The notes under the pieces were generated by a model. It was not told where the DNA came from, searched no databases, and saw only the letters and a list, made by a program, of their open reading frames with translations. This document shows positions 11,771 through 22,281 of a stretch of DNA of 64,000 nucleotides, in pieces. Source of the stretch: Bemisia tabaci (Eukaryota; Arthropoda; Insecta; Hemiptera; Aleyrodidae). The translations under genes were made by a program, and so were the position numbers. The DNA is taken from the NCBI RefSeq assembly GCF_918797505.1, contig NC_092793.1:77683912-77747911 (forward strand), in the 5' to 3' direction. Numbering within the stretch: position 1 is the first letter of the stretch; every line of letters begins with the position of its first letter.

Positions 11771-12890
11771 TCCGCGTGAAACGCGGTGTTAAAAGGCAGC
11801 GAAGTTCCGAAAGCGAGAGTTCCGCTGCTTTAATTGCAATGACGGACGCATTTTGAATAAAAAAGAACTGTGTTCATTGTGCCATGAGTCCTCTCATACA
11901 CTATCCTTATGGATCCAAAGGCTCATGTTATAATGAACCTGGATCCTTTTGACGATGAAGGAGCGGGAGCAGTCTGAGCAGGTTGTCGAATCCGCACTCC
12001 CTCGCTTTCCCCGGCGCCAATAATTTCGATGTGTCCACGTCGACCGTTGTCATTCGTCTCTCGTCGTCCATCTGGTACAGCGACCACCAGTCACCAGTCA
12101 CCAGTCACCAGTCACCAGTCACCAGTCACCGGTGCGGTCGGTCGTCGGTTATCCCACGGACACGTAACCGCGCGACACGAGCTGTCCATGTTATTACGCG
12201 CACAATCCGCGCCAAGTTGCCGCTTCGACCCTTATTTACGTTACTTCGCTTATTTTGCTGCAAGACCAACGTCCCCCAAACAGACACAATTCCGGTCGAA
12301 TTTCCGGGCAGAGACATACTCTGCCGTGATAGCGAAGAGAGCCGTATAGGTGCAAAATTTTCGAAATTGAGTTTTCTTCAAAATTCGTCTGAACTCTTTT
12401 AGATGAAATTACTGAGACAGCTAAAACAGCAAAATTCATCCTAATTTAATGAAAACAAGACGTATGAGAAAGCCGTAAGTGCACAAAAAATGACATAGTT
12501 TTTTTCAAGACAGCCGCAGGTGCATGAGAGCCAATGAAAACAGTGCTTTCCAGTATGGTGCCGCCCTCTTCTGCCAATTTCTAACCTGAAAATGTGTTTG
12601 TTGTGCGTCCAAAACGCAACCACGAAAGCATGCAGAAGATAGCACTTACGGCTGTCTTGCCTAACAATAACCTAGCATGAAAATGAAAAATACCCTTTTT
12701 ATGCAATGGAAATAAAATCAGTCGATTTTTAATCATCCATACGATTTCTAGGAGTCTTCCGGACGATTAGTGGCAATTTGACAAAGAACGGAGGCTTCTT
12801 TCCATAAAATGTTCGTGTTAGAAGCTTCTGAGCCCGTTTTCTCAAAACTGAATTTTTGCACTTACGGCTCTCTTCGCTATCACGGCAGTA
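11771..12890. other. intergenic, no gene recognised
   Basis: Apart from the short tandem repeat at 12085-12132 I see no gene. Overlapping open frames of 106 and 139 codons near 12.0-12.4 kb both run across the tandem repeat and look fortuitous. Confidence 0.45.
12085..12132 (+). repeat. 7-bp tandem repeat (ACCAGTC)n
   Basis: About six head-to-tail copies of ACCAGTC, ending at CACCGGTGCGG. Confidence 0.9.
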
Positions 12891-13126
12891 CTGCCAAGCC
12901 GAGGAAGAACGCCGTATGAACTATCGGGCGTTGCCAAATTTCCTTCGACAAATCATGGAAAATTCGTGAATATTTCTCTTCCGATTTTTCGAAGGATTTC
13001 GTTCGTGCGTGGATCTAAAAAGTCTGGAAATTTCAAGGAAAAATATTCATAACATTCCTCAAGAACAAATATTTTTGGAGAGGAAATTTGCTCATACGAC
13101 GTTTTTACTTACAATTAGCACGGCAG
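12891..13126. mobile_element. inverted-repeat MITE, family A, copy 2
   Basis: Left end CTGCCAAGCCGAGGAAGAAC and right end TTAGCACGGCAG, with the paired inner block TTGCCAAATTTCC. The right inner block is shortened to AGGAAATTTGCTCATACGAC. Confidence 0.7.
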
Positions 13127-13266
13127 AATATATTTCAGAGACCCTGCACTAACAACTAACAACTAAGCGAGGCAAAAGTTATGTTTGAGAGTCAATGTTA
13201 CTTTCCACCTGATAATGATTAACAAATAACTTTTTGAGTATTAAGTTCGCCAAATGATGACTGGTA

Positions 13267-13551
13267 AATGAACTGCATTTTGTAATTTGGAACTATAAAT
13301 TCTGGCTCTTCTGGAAAAACACTTATGTGCATGGGGAAACTAATGGCACATACGTTGTTTTTAAACCGGGTTAGAATCTATAGGTCCAAATTGCAAAATG
13401 TAGTCCAAATGGACTGGGTTTTGCAATTAGGAACTACGCTTCCTGGCCCACTTTAGAAACCAAATATCTGCTATTGGTTTCCCTTTGCAGATAAGTACTT
13501 ATATGTATGAGTCAGAAATTGTTGTTCCCAATCGTAAAATGTAGTCCAAAT
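13267..13551. repeat. two adjacent small inverted-repeat elements of one family
   Basis: The first copy (about 13267-13389) begins GAACTGCATTTTGTAATTTG and ends in CAAATTGCAAAATGTAGTCC, its approximate inverse. The second (about 13399-13551) begins GGACTGGGTTTTGCAATTAG and ends in CGTAAAATGTAGTCC. A third copy lies near 55707-55846. Confidence 0.65.
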
Positions 13552-13687
13552 GTCGGTGTGCAGCACTTAGCTGGGCGAAAAAGTTTAAAAGGACGAGTTC
13601 AAACTTTAGCCGTAAGTTATCAAACCAAAGTTATTGAACAGTCCCTTCAGAGACGACAGGAGAGTCAAAAAACACGATTTTCAACAG

Positions 13688-13712
13688 TAAAAAAAAAAAA
13701 AAAAAAAAAAAT
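13688..13712 (+). repeat. poly(A) run
   Basis: A long A homopolymer. It may be a retroelement tail, but no element body is recognisable upstream. Confidence 0.7.
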
Positions 13713-14062
13713 ATACCTTTTCATTCAACCATGAAAACAGTGCCTAGACATCAAAGGCCAAATAGGCTGCGCGCTTGCCGTGTCAGTCACAAAAATGTGG
13801 AAATTCGACGAAAATCTCGTTTCGAGATGGGGTGGCGCTAAACGTTCCGGGTTTAAATTCGGGCGACTTGGCAACGTCGGCGAAATGGATTATTAGCCGG
13901 CGTCGGAGTGATAAAAGAGTTATTAAAAAGTGAATAAGGCCCCGCGTCTGTCGGCGTTCCCCGGGGCGGACACCAGACAGCAGCGTCGGACGTCATCCTC
14001 ATCGGTCATCGGACGTCGACGCGGATCTCTCCCGCGACTCGCCATCTTCTATTGGAATCCCG

Positions 14063-14545
14063 CACAGTGGATCCGGTCATTTAGAGGAGTCGAACATGAC
14101 ATTTTTGACGGAAACTGCAAATTTTGATGTTAATTCCGTCACATTTTAAACCAGTGGTCCCATTCCATATCCGTCAAAAGTTCCAGGATTCGGAGCGTTT
14201 TTGTTCCAATTTCTACCGCTCCATAGCCGTCAAAAGTTCCGGGATTCACTTTAGATTTTTTTCAAAAGTTCCGGAAAATGGATAAGATCCGGAAAATTTC
14301 GGGAAGTTCGAAAGTTCCGGGAAAAATTATGGAAAATCTCAAAAGTTCTGGAATTCGGAACTTGTTAGAACTTGTTCCGGGAAATAGGAGCAATGTTAAA
14401 CTTCAAGGGGTACTTATGGAAGACGATTTTACGAGGAAACCAATGAAACCACTTTCAGAACCTCCAAGTTTTGTATAAACGGAGTTATACGCGTTTAAAG
14501 TTTCCAAATTTTATCCGACCTCTCCTATCGACTCGATCCACGGTG
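14063..14545. mobile_element. Transib-like element, family H, copy 2, with an internal insertion
   Basis: Left end CACAGTGGATCCGGTCATTT; right end, read inward, CACCGTGGATCGAGTCGATA. Flanks TCCCG and TGCCG agree at 4 of 5 bases. It is about 250 bp longer than copies 1 and 3. The extra sequence (about 14155-14395) consists of repeated AAAAGTTCCGGGA-like units. The outer parts match copy 1 closely, including GGAGTTATACGCGTTTAAAG. Confidence 0.7.
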
Positions 14546-14643
14546 TGCCGTAAGAAAGGAACTGGCTGCTTCTGTCACTGTCAGTAAAAACGCCGCATCC
14601 ACGTACAGACGTTGCCAAATTCATTGGAAAAAAAGTCTCTTGG

Positions 14644-15064
14644 CAGAGTGTCTACTGAGAATGGTCGCACAAAAATCGGTACTTTCCGAAGAAATTCAGT
14701 GTCTCTTCAATGTAAAAATTCGGTACTTTCTAAGTACCGTCACGTGATGAAATTCGAAAATTTTGAAAAATGCATGCGAATTGTGAAAAAAACGACGTTA
14801 CCACGAAATTCAAGATCCACTGGTGGCCTGAAGAGTATCAACTGGCTACACATCTGTGATCTAGAGGATAAATACTGCACTAAGAATCTATGCAAAAGAG
14901 ATTGCAAGTTTTCCGGGCTATCTTGAAAAACGCGTGTGACAGAAAGCGAAAAATCCCGAAAATTTTCGCGAAAAATTCCGTACTTACTCAGTACTTCCGG
15001 GCCGCCCTCAAAAAATCGGTGCTATTTCCACACTTCCCGGATTTTCTGGACCAGTAGACACCCC
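14644..15064. mobile_element. GTGTCTAC-ended element, copy 1
   Basis: Begins CAGAGTGTCTACTGAGAATG and ends in GGACCAGTAGACACCCC, with an internal GTACTTTC/AGTACTTCCGG pattern. The same ends bound the element at 20546-20824. Confidence 0.6.
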
Positions 15065-15518
15065 GAACTTGGGAGAATTTTATATCGGGGGCAATTCGGC
15101 AACGTCTGGAGGTTTACATACGTCGTTTTTTCTTCGCTGCCTTCCCCGTCGCGCGCCACCGCGTCCAAATCTACACCGCTCACCACTCGGTATTTTGACG
15201 ACAATCAAATCTTACAGGTTCCAAAGGACATTAAGATACACAAGCGAAAAAAGTTTCAAAACGTCAGCTATACTTTAACCGGGGCGTACTCTCCAATTTC
15301 CGCCATATTCCGCGCGATCTCCATCACATATCATCAGATTTTTGGATGACATCAACGAATCGGATTATTTTATGCATACTTCCGAACGAAAATTCCCAGC
15401 AGAATTTACTAGGTTTTCTCTGTCAAGAATGACGAACTTCTTTCACTTTTTTGTCAGGGCCACAGCCCTTTATGACAACGTCTTTTCTGGTTAAAATGAA
15501 ATCGCCTGAAAAATTAGT

Positions 15519-15669
15519 ATCGCGCGACGCGTGAATTATCGATTATCAATATCCCCTGTTGAAGCTGTGGTAAAAAATCGATCATTAAGGCGTTCTTTAC
15601 GAACACCCTGTCTTTTCCTATGGGTTTAAATGGTAGATCAATCGATAAATCGCAGAGCACGTTACGCCA
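15519..15669. mobile_element. hAT-like MITE, family G, copy 3
   Basis: Internal sequence GAATTATCGATTATCAATAT through AATCGATAAATCGCAGAGCA matches the family. The terminal CAGTGG motif is lost on the left and the right end abuts the next element at 15670. Confidence 0.6.
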
Positions 15670-15905
15670 CACAGTGGACTGATTGTGAGTCAATAGAGGT
15701 CGGACAAAATTTAGAAATTCTGAACGCATAAAACTCCGTTTATACCAAAATTTGAGGTTCTAAAAGTGGTTTCATTGGTTTTTTCATGAAATTTTCTCCC
15801 AAAACCACCTTTTAAAATTTAAAATGTGACGAATTAAACATCAGAATTTGCAGTTTCAGTCAAAAATTTCATGTCCGACTTCTCAGATTAACTCGATCCA
15901 CTGTG
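15670..15905. mobile_element. Transib-like element, family H, copy 3
   Basis: Both ends carry CACAGTGG: it begins CACAGTGGACTGATTGTGAG and ends in ATCCACTGTG. It is flanked by perfect 5-bp duplications CGCCA (15665-15669 and 15906-15910). Its length of 236 bp matches copy 1, and the internal sequence is in the opposite orientation. Confidence 0.75.
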
Positions 15906-16300
15906 CGCCACTGAGAAGGGGGTGTGGTTTTGGAGTTCACTCTAACAGAGGGACCCTACAAATGTATGTTCAGAGAAATCCGACATGCACATGGAAACGT
16001 GTCACCGCAACGAGATGGAATGCTACGGTGTAAATAAAGTCTACTTTGTAGACTGCAAGCTATAATCTGGAGCAGAGAGAAATTATCATGATCGAGGCCC
16101 AATTAGCCAATCAAGCGCGACACTAAATATGCATATTTGTCAAATCAAGCCAACGATTTACATACCGTATGATACCGTGCGTTTGGTGCACATCGCTCAC
16201 GGGCCGCGAGAGAAATCTCAGAAATCTTTTATCTTTCACGTCCGTATATCCTTCGGATGACGTTGCTAATTTCTATATTCTCAAAAAACATAGAAAGTGT

Positions 16301-16563
16301 CCTGCGGGCCGATTATTGAAGTTGATAGAAAAAGTTAAAGGAAATAAAAGAGATATAGAGGGATCTCATTGGTGGTTGCAATGGACAAAGGAGGTAGGTA
16401 ATAGACTCAGTAACGGCAACCCTCGAGGGACCCGATAGTTAGCCCATCATTTTCTCCCTTAATATATAAGAACCACCCATTTGAACCAATGGGATAGCTC
16501 CATACTCTCTAGGTCTTCTTTGTCTATTTCCTTGTCTATAAATTTCAATAATCGGCCCGCTGG
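16301..16563. repeat. inverted repeat with ~80-bp arms
   Basis: The left arm begins CCTGCGGGCCGATTATTGAA and the right arm ends with TTCAATAATCGGCCCGCTGG. Pairing continues inward through GGAAATAAAAGAGATATAGA. I cannot assign it to a class. Confidence 0.6.
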
Positions 16564-17111
16564 ACATGGGAAGAAGAGTTTGTTGTGTATTTTGATGCCT
16601 AAGGTTCGAAAATTTTCCCTCAGTTTAACCCTATCGTCTTCAAGTCTTTTAATTCGAAGGTCTTTCTTAACTTCCCCAAAAACGACACCCTTCTCGACGG
16701 GTTTTTACTTCCATTGCGAGTTAGTCAGCATAGTTTCGGTGAGTGAGAAACTTTACGAGGTCTAATCCTCGAAGCATATTTTAGGACTGAACCTCATAAG
16801 GTATGCGTCTAAGCAAGCAGTATGGCGATTAAGCAACAGCCAGACGATAAAGTTTATGCTAAACGTTACTAATTACGTATACTAGGACTTAGTTAGTTTT
16901 TGGACTACCGCTCTCTTTTTGTACCGTAGTATATTGATTTATTTTGCGCGGAAAGCTCCGTACTTTTGAAGGATGCCTGTCATTCTTAATATGTTGGAGC
17001 GCCTTCAATTTATTATAATACTGTGCAATACCTCTGGTGTGAAATAGTTGCTTCAGACGCCGTGGCACGCTGCGGCGCGGCGGGCAGGCAGAGAGCGCGA
17101 AACGCGCATTC

Positions 17112-17185
17112 GCGCCTACAAACCTAACAGGGATACTTCACGCATTGCGCAATGCGTGAAGTATCCCTGTTAGGTTTGTAGGCGC
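17112..17185. repeat. perfect 74-bp palindrome without spacer
   Basis: 37-bp arms pair without mismatch around GCATTGC/GCAATGC (centre 17148/17149). The outer arm reads GCGCCTACAAACCTAACAGG. Flanks are GC-rich. It could extrude a cruciform or give a hairpin RNA. Confidence 0.9.
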
Positions 17186-17424
17186 CACTGTGTCGCCGCT
17201 CCGCTTTGTGTTAGGCTCTAATATTTAATCTCGCGGAGTCAGCGTTTTTCAACTCATGATTTTGAAATGTTTGCACACTCTGTATGGACTATTCTCATTT
17301 TAATTGATGAAAAAAAAAATATGTTTTAAAGGAAAATATAATGTGTGTTTCGTAAATATTAAGGTAGTTCCGTATCAAACTTAAGTAATGATTTCCAAAG
17401 CACACGATTTTCTACACAATTTCT

Positions 17425-17635
17425 TTTAGCCTTTAATAGCCAATGGCGATAAAGTGTAAAGCCCGGCGATAGGGACTATAGCCCGACTGGATACTTTTTT
17501 ATAGCTTCGTATAGCCCGGCAATATGATTTGCTCCGCTTTCTACAGTCAGCTATATGATTTTCAATAGCCTTCTTTAGTCGGCTATAGGAACTCCTATGG
17601 TATTTTGAAACGCAGCTCTTATCGCCAATTTTTAC
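17425..17635. repeat. cluster of degenerate TATAGCC(G/C)G motifs
   Basis: At least eight TATAGCC- or AATAGCC-like units occur in both orientations. The block is bounded by GGCGATAA on the left and TTATCGCC on the right, so it may be a decayed inverted repeat. Confidence 0.5.
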
Positions 17636-17645
17636 CACGGCACAT

Positions 17646-17862
17646 CAGGGTCGCCACGGAATTTAGAGGATGGAATTCCCTGACACATTTTGGTGAAATT
17701 CTCTGGCTATTGAAGATATGCCAGAGGGTGCAAGAGGCATAATTAGAAATAGTTTTCAGGCTTTGTTGTTCGAAACGTCAAACCTTTTCTAGAAAGCAAA
17801 TGAAAGTTACTGAAGGATTTTTCCCTGGCATTTCCCGGTATTTCCTAACTGTGGCAACCCTG
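17646..17862. mobile_element. hAT-like MITE with CAGGGTYGCCACG ends
   Basis: Left end CAGGGTCGCCACGGAATTTA; right end GTGGCAACCCTG. Such CAGGGTTGCCA ends are common in hAT elements. Flanks (GGCACAT and CACAATG) show no clear 8-bp duplication. Fragments with the same end occur near 3.84 and 26.95 kb. Confidence 0.6.
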
Positions 17863-18092
17863 CACAATGACCCTGGGCGACCTGACCGAGAAGGCCAGGA
17901 CGGACAAGCGTGGATGGTGGAACCTTTGAACTGCTCAAAATATCGACATTTGGATTCTTCGAGTTCCGACAGTTGGAGGCTGGGCCCGGACCCGGGTTAC
18001 GCAACGCACGGTGCTTTGCAAAGTCGGCGATAGCTTTCCAAAGTTACGCATGGGTCCCAAGTTATAGGTTACGCCGAACGGAGCCCGGAACA

Positions 18093-18256
18093 CGGTAGCG
18101 TGGCGTGAATAATCGATTATCGATAACTCGCCATTTGAAGCTATGGTAAAGAATCGATTACTAAGGTGTTCGCTGCGAACACCCTGATAATCGATCTTTT
18201 TCCATAAGTTTAAATGGCATAACAATCGATACATCGCAATTCACGCCACGCCACTG
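18093..18256. mobile_element. hAT-like MITE, family G, copy 4
   Basis: 164 bp with ends CGGTAGCGTGGCGTGAATAA and CACGCCACGCCACTG. Flanks CCGGAACA (18085-18092) and CCGGAGCA (18257-18264) form an 8-bp duplication with one mismatch, the length expected for hAT. Confidence 0.75.
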
Positions 18257-18557
18257 CCGGAGCATCGTCCTCAGAGCGGTGCGGCTGTTTAAGCCCCTCG
18301 CTCTTAATTACACCTCATTACACGCACTTAGCACGTAATTATTGTCCCTGCCGCGCGCCGCGCCCCAGCGCCAACCCGAGTCTTTCTCCGCAATCGTAAC
18401 AACATTTCTTTACTACCGCTGCGACAATCAACTACTCCGCGAGTCACGCGTGGAAAACAAGTCAATCCCGAGGCCCAGAATCGCGGAAGGCATAATATTT
18501 CAGGAACTTTGCTAGTGAATACGGCCATAGAAAAATGTCTTATGATCAGAGACAAGA

Positions 18558-18800
18558 GGATTGCATTTTACAAAAAGGAACCAGAAGAATTGCAATGATG
18601 CTAAGATTGTGTATTTTCATCCTTTGCAATAGATTATTGAAACCATGAAAAAATATGAAATTTACATGGGAATTTTGTCTTAGATTTACAGTTTTTAGGG
18701 AGTAAAATAGAAATTGTTAGTGTTTCTTCCAAGACAAAAAAAGCTGCACAATCTTAGCAACATTGCAAAGCTCCTGGTTCCTTTTCGCAAAATGCAATCC
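18558..18800. mobile_element. 243-bp inverted-repeat element
   Basis: Left end GGATTGCATTTTACAAAAAG followed by GAACCAG. The right end is the inverse, ending GCAAAATGCAATCC. Arms of about 50 bp extend through CTAAGATTGTG/CACAATCTTAG. It is flanked by AAGA on both sides. Confidence 0.7.
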
Positions 18801-19035
18801 AAGAGACCCTCCACTGGTATCTTGGCAATGGTGGAAGCTTTTACTTTCGGGACTTCAGCATTCTACTGTTGACTTACCTACGTGGTTGATGTTTAACAAC
18901 GTGTTGGCAGTTTCGTTTTGTAAACAAGCCGAAGTTTGGGAAACTTGGTCGGCTCATGACGGCGGCACCCGAAGCTCATCCACCATGTGGGTAGGTCGAC
19001 AGCCGAAATATGAGTGATGACTGTTGCTCCCTTAT

Positions 19036-19591
19036 AATGGATCACTACACAAGGTACGAATTTAATCATTCCGATACATGTTTCTCAACCAAAATTTCGC
19101 GTAGAACACGATTCGCGCAACGAAAATCACTGAAACCAATTCCTAACGAAGATATTAACCTTTTCATTTCACATTGGTCACGAGGAATTTGAACTGCCCG
19201 CTCACAAGAAACTCAAAGCTCTACGTGAGTCAAATCGCGCACGACAACGGTCTCAGCAAGTTTCTTAATCGAGCAATATTCATTTCTCACCATGTGTTGA
19301 TCGAACTATAGGCAATTTGCTATAGCTGAGCCTAAGCGTCAAGATTGAGGTTGCCAGATTTTTACATCGCGCAGAGACTGTCATGATAACGTTTAGCGCG
19401 CGATGTGAATCACGTAGAGCATTGAGTTTTCATGAGCGGGTGGTTTGAATTCACGCATCAAGAATCATTAAATATCGTTGTGAGGAGTTGATTTCGATAA
19501 TTTTCATTGTGCGCATCGTGCTCTACGTGAAATTTTGGTTACGGAACATATATCAGAGTGCTGAAATTCGTACCTTGTCTAGTGGTCCATT
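19036..19591. mobile_element. 556-bp palindromic element, family J, copy 1
   Basis: Ends AATGGATCACTACACAAGGT and CCTTGTCTAGTGGTCCATT. Most of the element folds back on itself; for example ACGTAGAACACGATTCGCGC pairs with the right half. It is close in length and sequence to the copy at 57932-58485. A wider inverted pair (AGAGACCCTCCACT near 18803, its inverse near 19660) brackets it, so it may sit inside an older element. Confidence 0.7.
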
Positions 19592-20036
19592 GTCCCTAAG
19601 GAATTGTTGAATCCCCGAAAGTAAAAGCTTCCACCTGTCTCTAAGAGGTAAGTGGAGGGTCTCTTGTCTCTGGGTAGATTTAGATCCACAGAGAGACTTC
19701 AAAGTCGGAAAGTGTGGATTCTGCCTCAGTGATTGAGCTCCGCTTCGTGATGCGTGTCCGCACTTAAAATCTATTTTGAAATGAAGACGTCGCGTAGAAA
19801 TTATCTGTCGATTGTGTGTCAACACAACACTAAAGAGCAAACGGCGGCATCAACTCACGGTGCACGAAGAAGATCTCAACCATAGTAGCCAGGTTTTGCT
19901 GAAAATCAGCATAATTCCCATAAGACTCACTACAAAAAATGTACTATCCGGCAACAATGAATTCCCGGCCCTGGCCTCGACGACACGAGAATCGGCCGCG
20001 AGGGTTAAGGCTATCACGATGCGCCTTTGTCACATG

Positions 20037-20289
20037 CTGCCGTGCTCAGGAAAAACGACGTATGCACATTTGAGAGTTGCCGAATTTCCCCGAATAACAC
20101 AGGTTTTCTTGAAGTAGGCTGTGCATATTTTCCCCCGAAATTGTCACATATTTTGGATTAAGTTGCGTACAAAATTGTGTGTGAAATTTGGAGAAAAATC
20201 TTCACGATTCACGTGGTAAATCCGTTTTTTATCGAAGAAAATATGGCAACGCCTGATGGCACATACGGTGTTCCTCCTTAGCACGGCCG
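20037..20289. mobile_element. inverted-repeat MITE, family A, copy 3
   Basis: Left end CTGCCGTGCTCAGGAAAAAC; right end CTCCTTAGCACGGCCG. Inner paired blocks are TTGCCGAATTTCC and TATGGCAACGCCTGA. Confidence 0.75.
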
Positions 20290-20545
20290 CATGAGTCGCA
20301 TGACGCCCGGGCCCGGTACAGCCGAGTTGCGTTGGCAATCTGACAGGGAACCTAATTTAGGGCGCTTCAGCTTCGCCTTTTATTGTTTTCGAGTCACCAT
20401 CGCGTTATATACTTTGCACGAGGTTCCGTCGTCACACGCCACCGACATCGCAATGAAAATTCAATGAGCTTATTTTTCAAGCCTTTTTTTCCTCACATTC
20501 TTAATTGCATAACAATGACTGAAGTACGAAACCACGTATCTCCGT

Positions 20546-20824
20546 CAGGGTGTCTACAAAAACAGGCTGCCCAATAATCAGTACTTTTGCAGTACATTCT
20601 CAAGAAATTCGGTACCTCCTCAACAAAAAAAATTCAGTACTTTTTCAGTACCTCCATTTGACGAAATTCGAAAGATTTTAATTTCTCGCTCAAATTGCGA
20701 CAAAAATTAAACAAATTCAGGACCTTCTTGCGGAATTTCCGCACTTTTTCAGTACTTCCGGACCGCCCTTAAAAAATCAGCACAATTTCCGGACTTTCAG
20801 AAAATTCCAGACTTGTAGACACTG
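20546..20824. mobile_element. GTGTCTAC-ended element, copy 2
   Basis: 279 bp, beginning CAGGGTGTCTACAAAAACAG and ending ACTTGTAGACACTG. It is flanked by CTCCGT on both sides (20540-20545 and 20825-20830), a perfect 6-bp match that looks like a target duplication. Confidence 0.7.
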
Positions 20825-20929
20825 CTCCGTTTACGAAGTTATGAAGTTCCCACCATTCTTTGGTTTGTCGTCGGAAAACTAGCCTCCGCAATTCCTTGAT
20901 TCGTTCTTCGTCGGCAGAATAGTATGTAC

Positions 20930-21045
20930 GAATTTTAAGCTATAAAGCTGGCTTCTCTCTCTTCGAAACAGTAAAGTAGGGGCGGAAATTTTGAGACACC
21001 ACGACGGGAATACGTTGTTTTGCACTTTAGCCGTCGACAAGCGAT
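20930..21045. repeat. half-copy of family L element
   Basis: The block AGTAGGGGCGGAAATTTTGA GACACC, then TTTTGCACTTTAGCCGTCGA, matches the right half of the family L elements near 55.6 kb and 42.0 kb. The left half is degenerate. Confidence 0.45.
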
Positions 21046-21623
21046 ACGCGGATAACGCACACCGAAAAGCTTTTTAGGTTTTTTTTTTGCCTGAGTTAAA
21101 AGAAAGAGGGTCTGATTTAGCCTTGCGGGGAGGAGGGTGTCATGCCAAGCCTCACGTGAACCCCCAAATTTAACAGAAATAATATTTTCCAAAAAAATCA
21201 ATGTTTTCTAGCTATTTTACAAGCTTTCTCAGTTTTTTAAGCAACAAGTAACAATGAAGCCAGAGTCAAAATGAGCTCAAGTGACCAGTATGAACGACAC
21301 TCATGTCAGTTTCGATCAGTGTCCTACCCTAATGATGAGACCTTCCTCCAGTGAAAGTTTTGACTCGAGTTCAAAGCTCGTTTTGGCAAAACAGTATTGC
21401 AAAGTTTGCATGTTTTACTATGAAAAATGATAATATTTAAGTTTGTTCAATTACAAAAAACAACTTTAATTGATCTTTTTTATTTTTATTTTCTGGGGCC
21501 GAACACCAGTTGATGTTACTCGGAGATTAAGAATGTTGTTGACACCTAAAATCTAGCAATCAGTCGTAATAAAGCGTAGCAAAGTTTATACAAGGTGTCC
21601 CAGACGACCCGTGCCAGGCTCGG

Positions 21624-21890
21624 CTGCCGCCAAAGCAAGTTTATCGAGGCGGAAAACCCCCGTTTGAAGATCCAGACGTTGTCAAATTTCTCCTGACAAA
21701 ACATCACTTCTGAGGAAAGCTAGGGATATATATTATTTCCTTGAAGTTTTCAGAATCATTATATTTCATGGTGCAAATATCATCTGAAAACTTCAAAATA
21801 TTAGAGCTCTCAAGTTTTCCCGGAAATCCGAATTTAATTGGAGGGAATTTGGCAACGCTTGACTGTTCATACGACGTTTTCACATAACGA
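21624..21890. repeat. decayed family A element
   Basis: Internal blocks of family A remain (TTGTCAAATTTCTCCTGAC and GGCAACGCTTGACTGTTCAT) but both ends are eroded. Confidence 0.45.
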
Positions 21891-21936
21891 TTTGGTATGG
21901 ATATCCGAGCAGAGAGCAATGATATCAGTAACATAG

Positions 21937-22281
21937 CCTTGATACAACTATTCGTGCGCTATGGACGTCCGTGTTGTATTCTAAAAATTGAAGGCGCTCC
22001 GGACATTCTAGCCCATGAAGCAGTGCTTGCAGCGACACGTTGTCGCGACTCGGAGTGGCGATGAGATAAAATATCCTGATATGTGTAAATTGTGCAAAAA
22101 TATCCTATCCTATCCTGTCCTTTTCCTTTAATTTTCATCCCAAAATTTCATCTTGCTACACCAACCGTACCGGCGCGACGGCATGCCCGTGCACTACTTC
22201 ATAGACTAGAGTGACCGGAGCGCCTTCAATTTTTTTATAGGCAACACACGCGTTCATAGAGTACGAATAGTTGTATCAAGG
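21937..22281. mobile_element. 345-bp element with ~66-bp terminal inverted repeats
   Basis: Left arm CCTTGATACAACTATTCGTG through TTGAAGGCGCTCCGG; right arm CCGGAGCGCCTTCAATTTTT through GTTGTATCAAGG. A related GAGCGCCTTCAATTT fragment occurs near 17.0 kb, just before the 74-bp palindrome. Confidence 0.7.

Noticed and set aside
11983..12402. 139-codon open frame near 12 kb as a protein
   Set aside because: It runs across a 7-bp tandem repeat, overlaps other frames on both strands and has no family resemblance.
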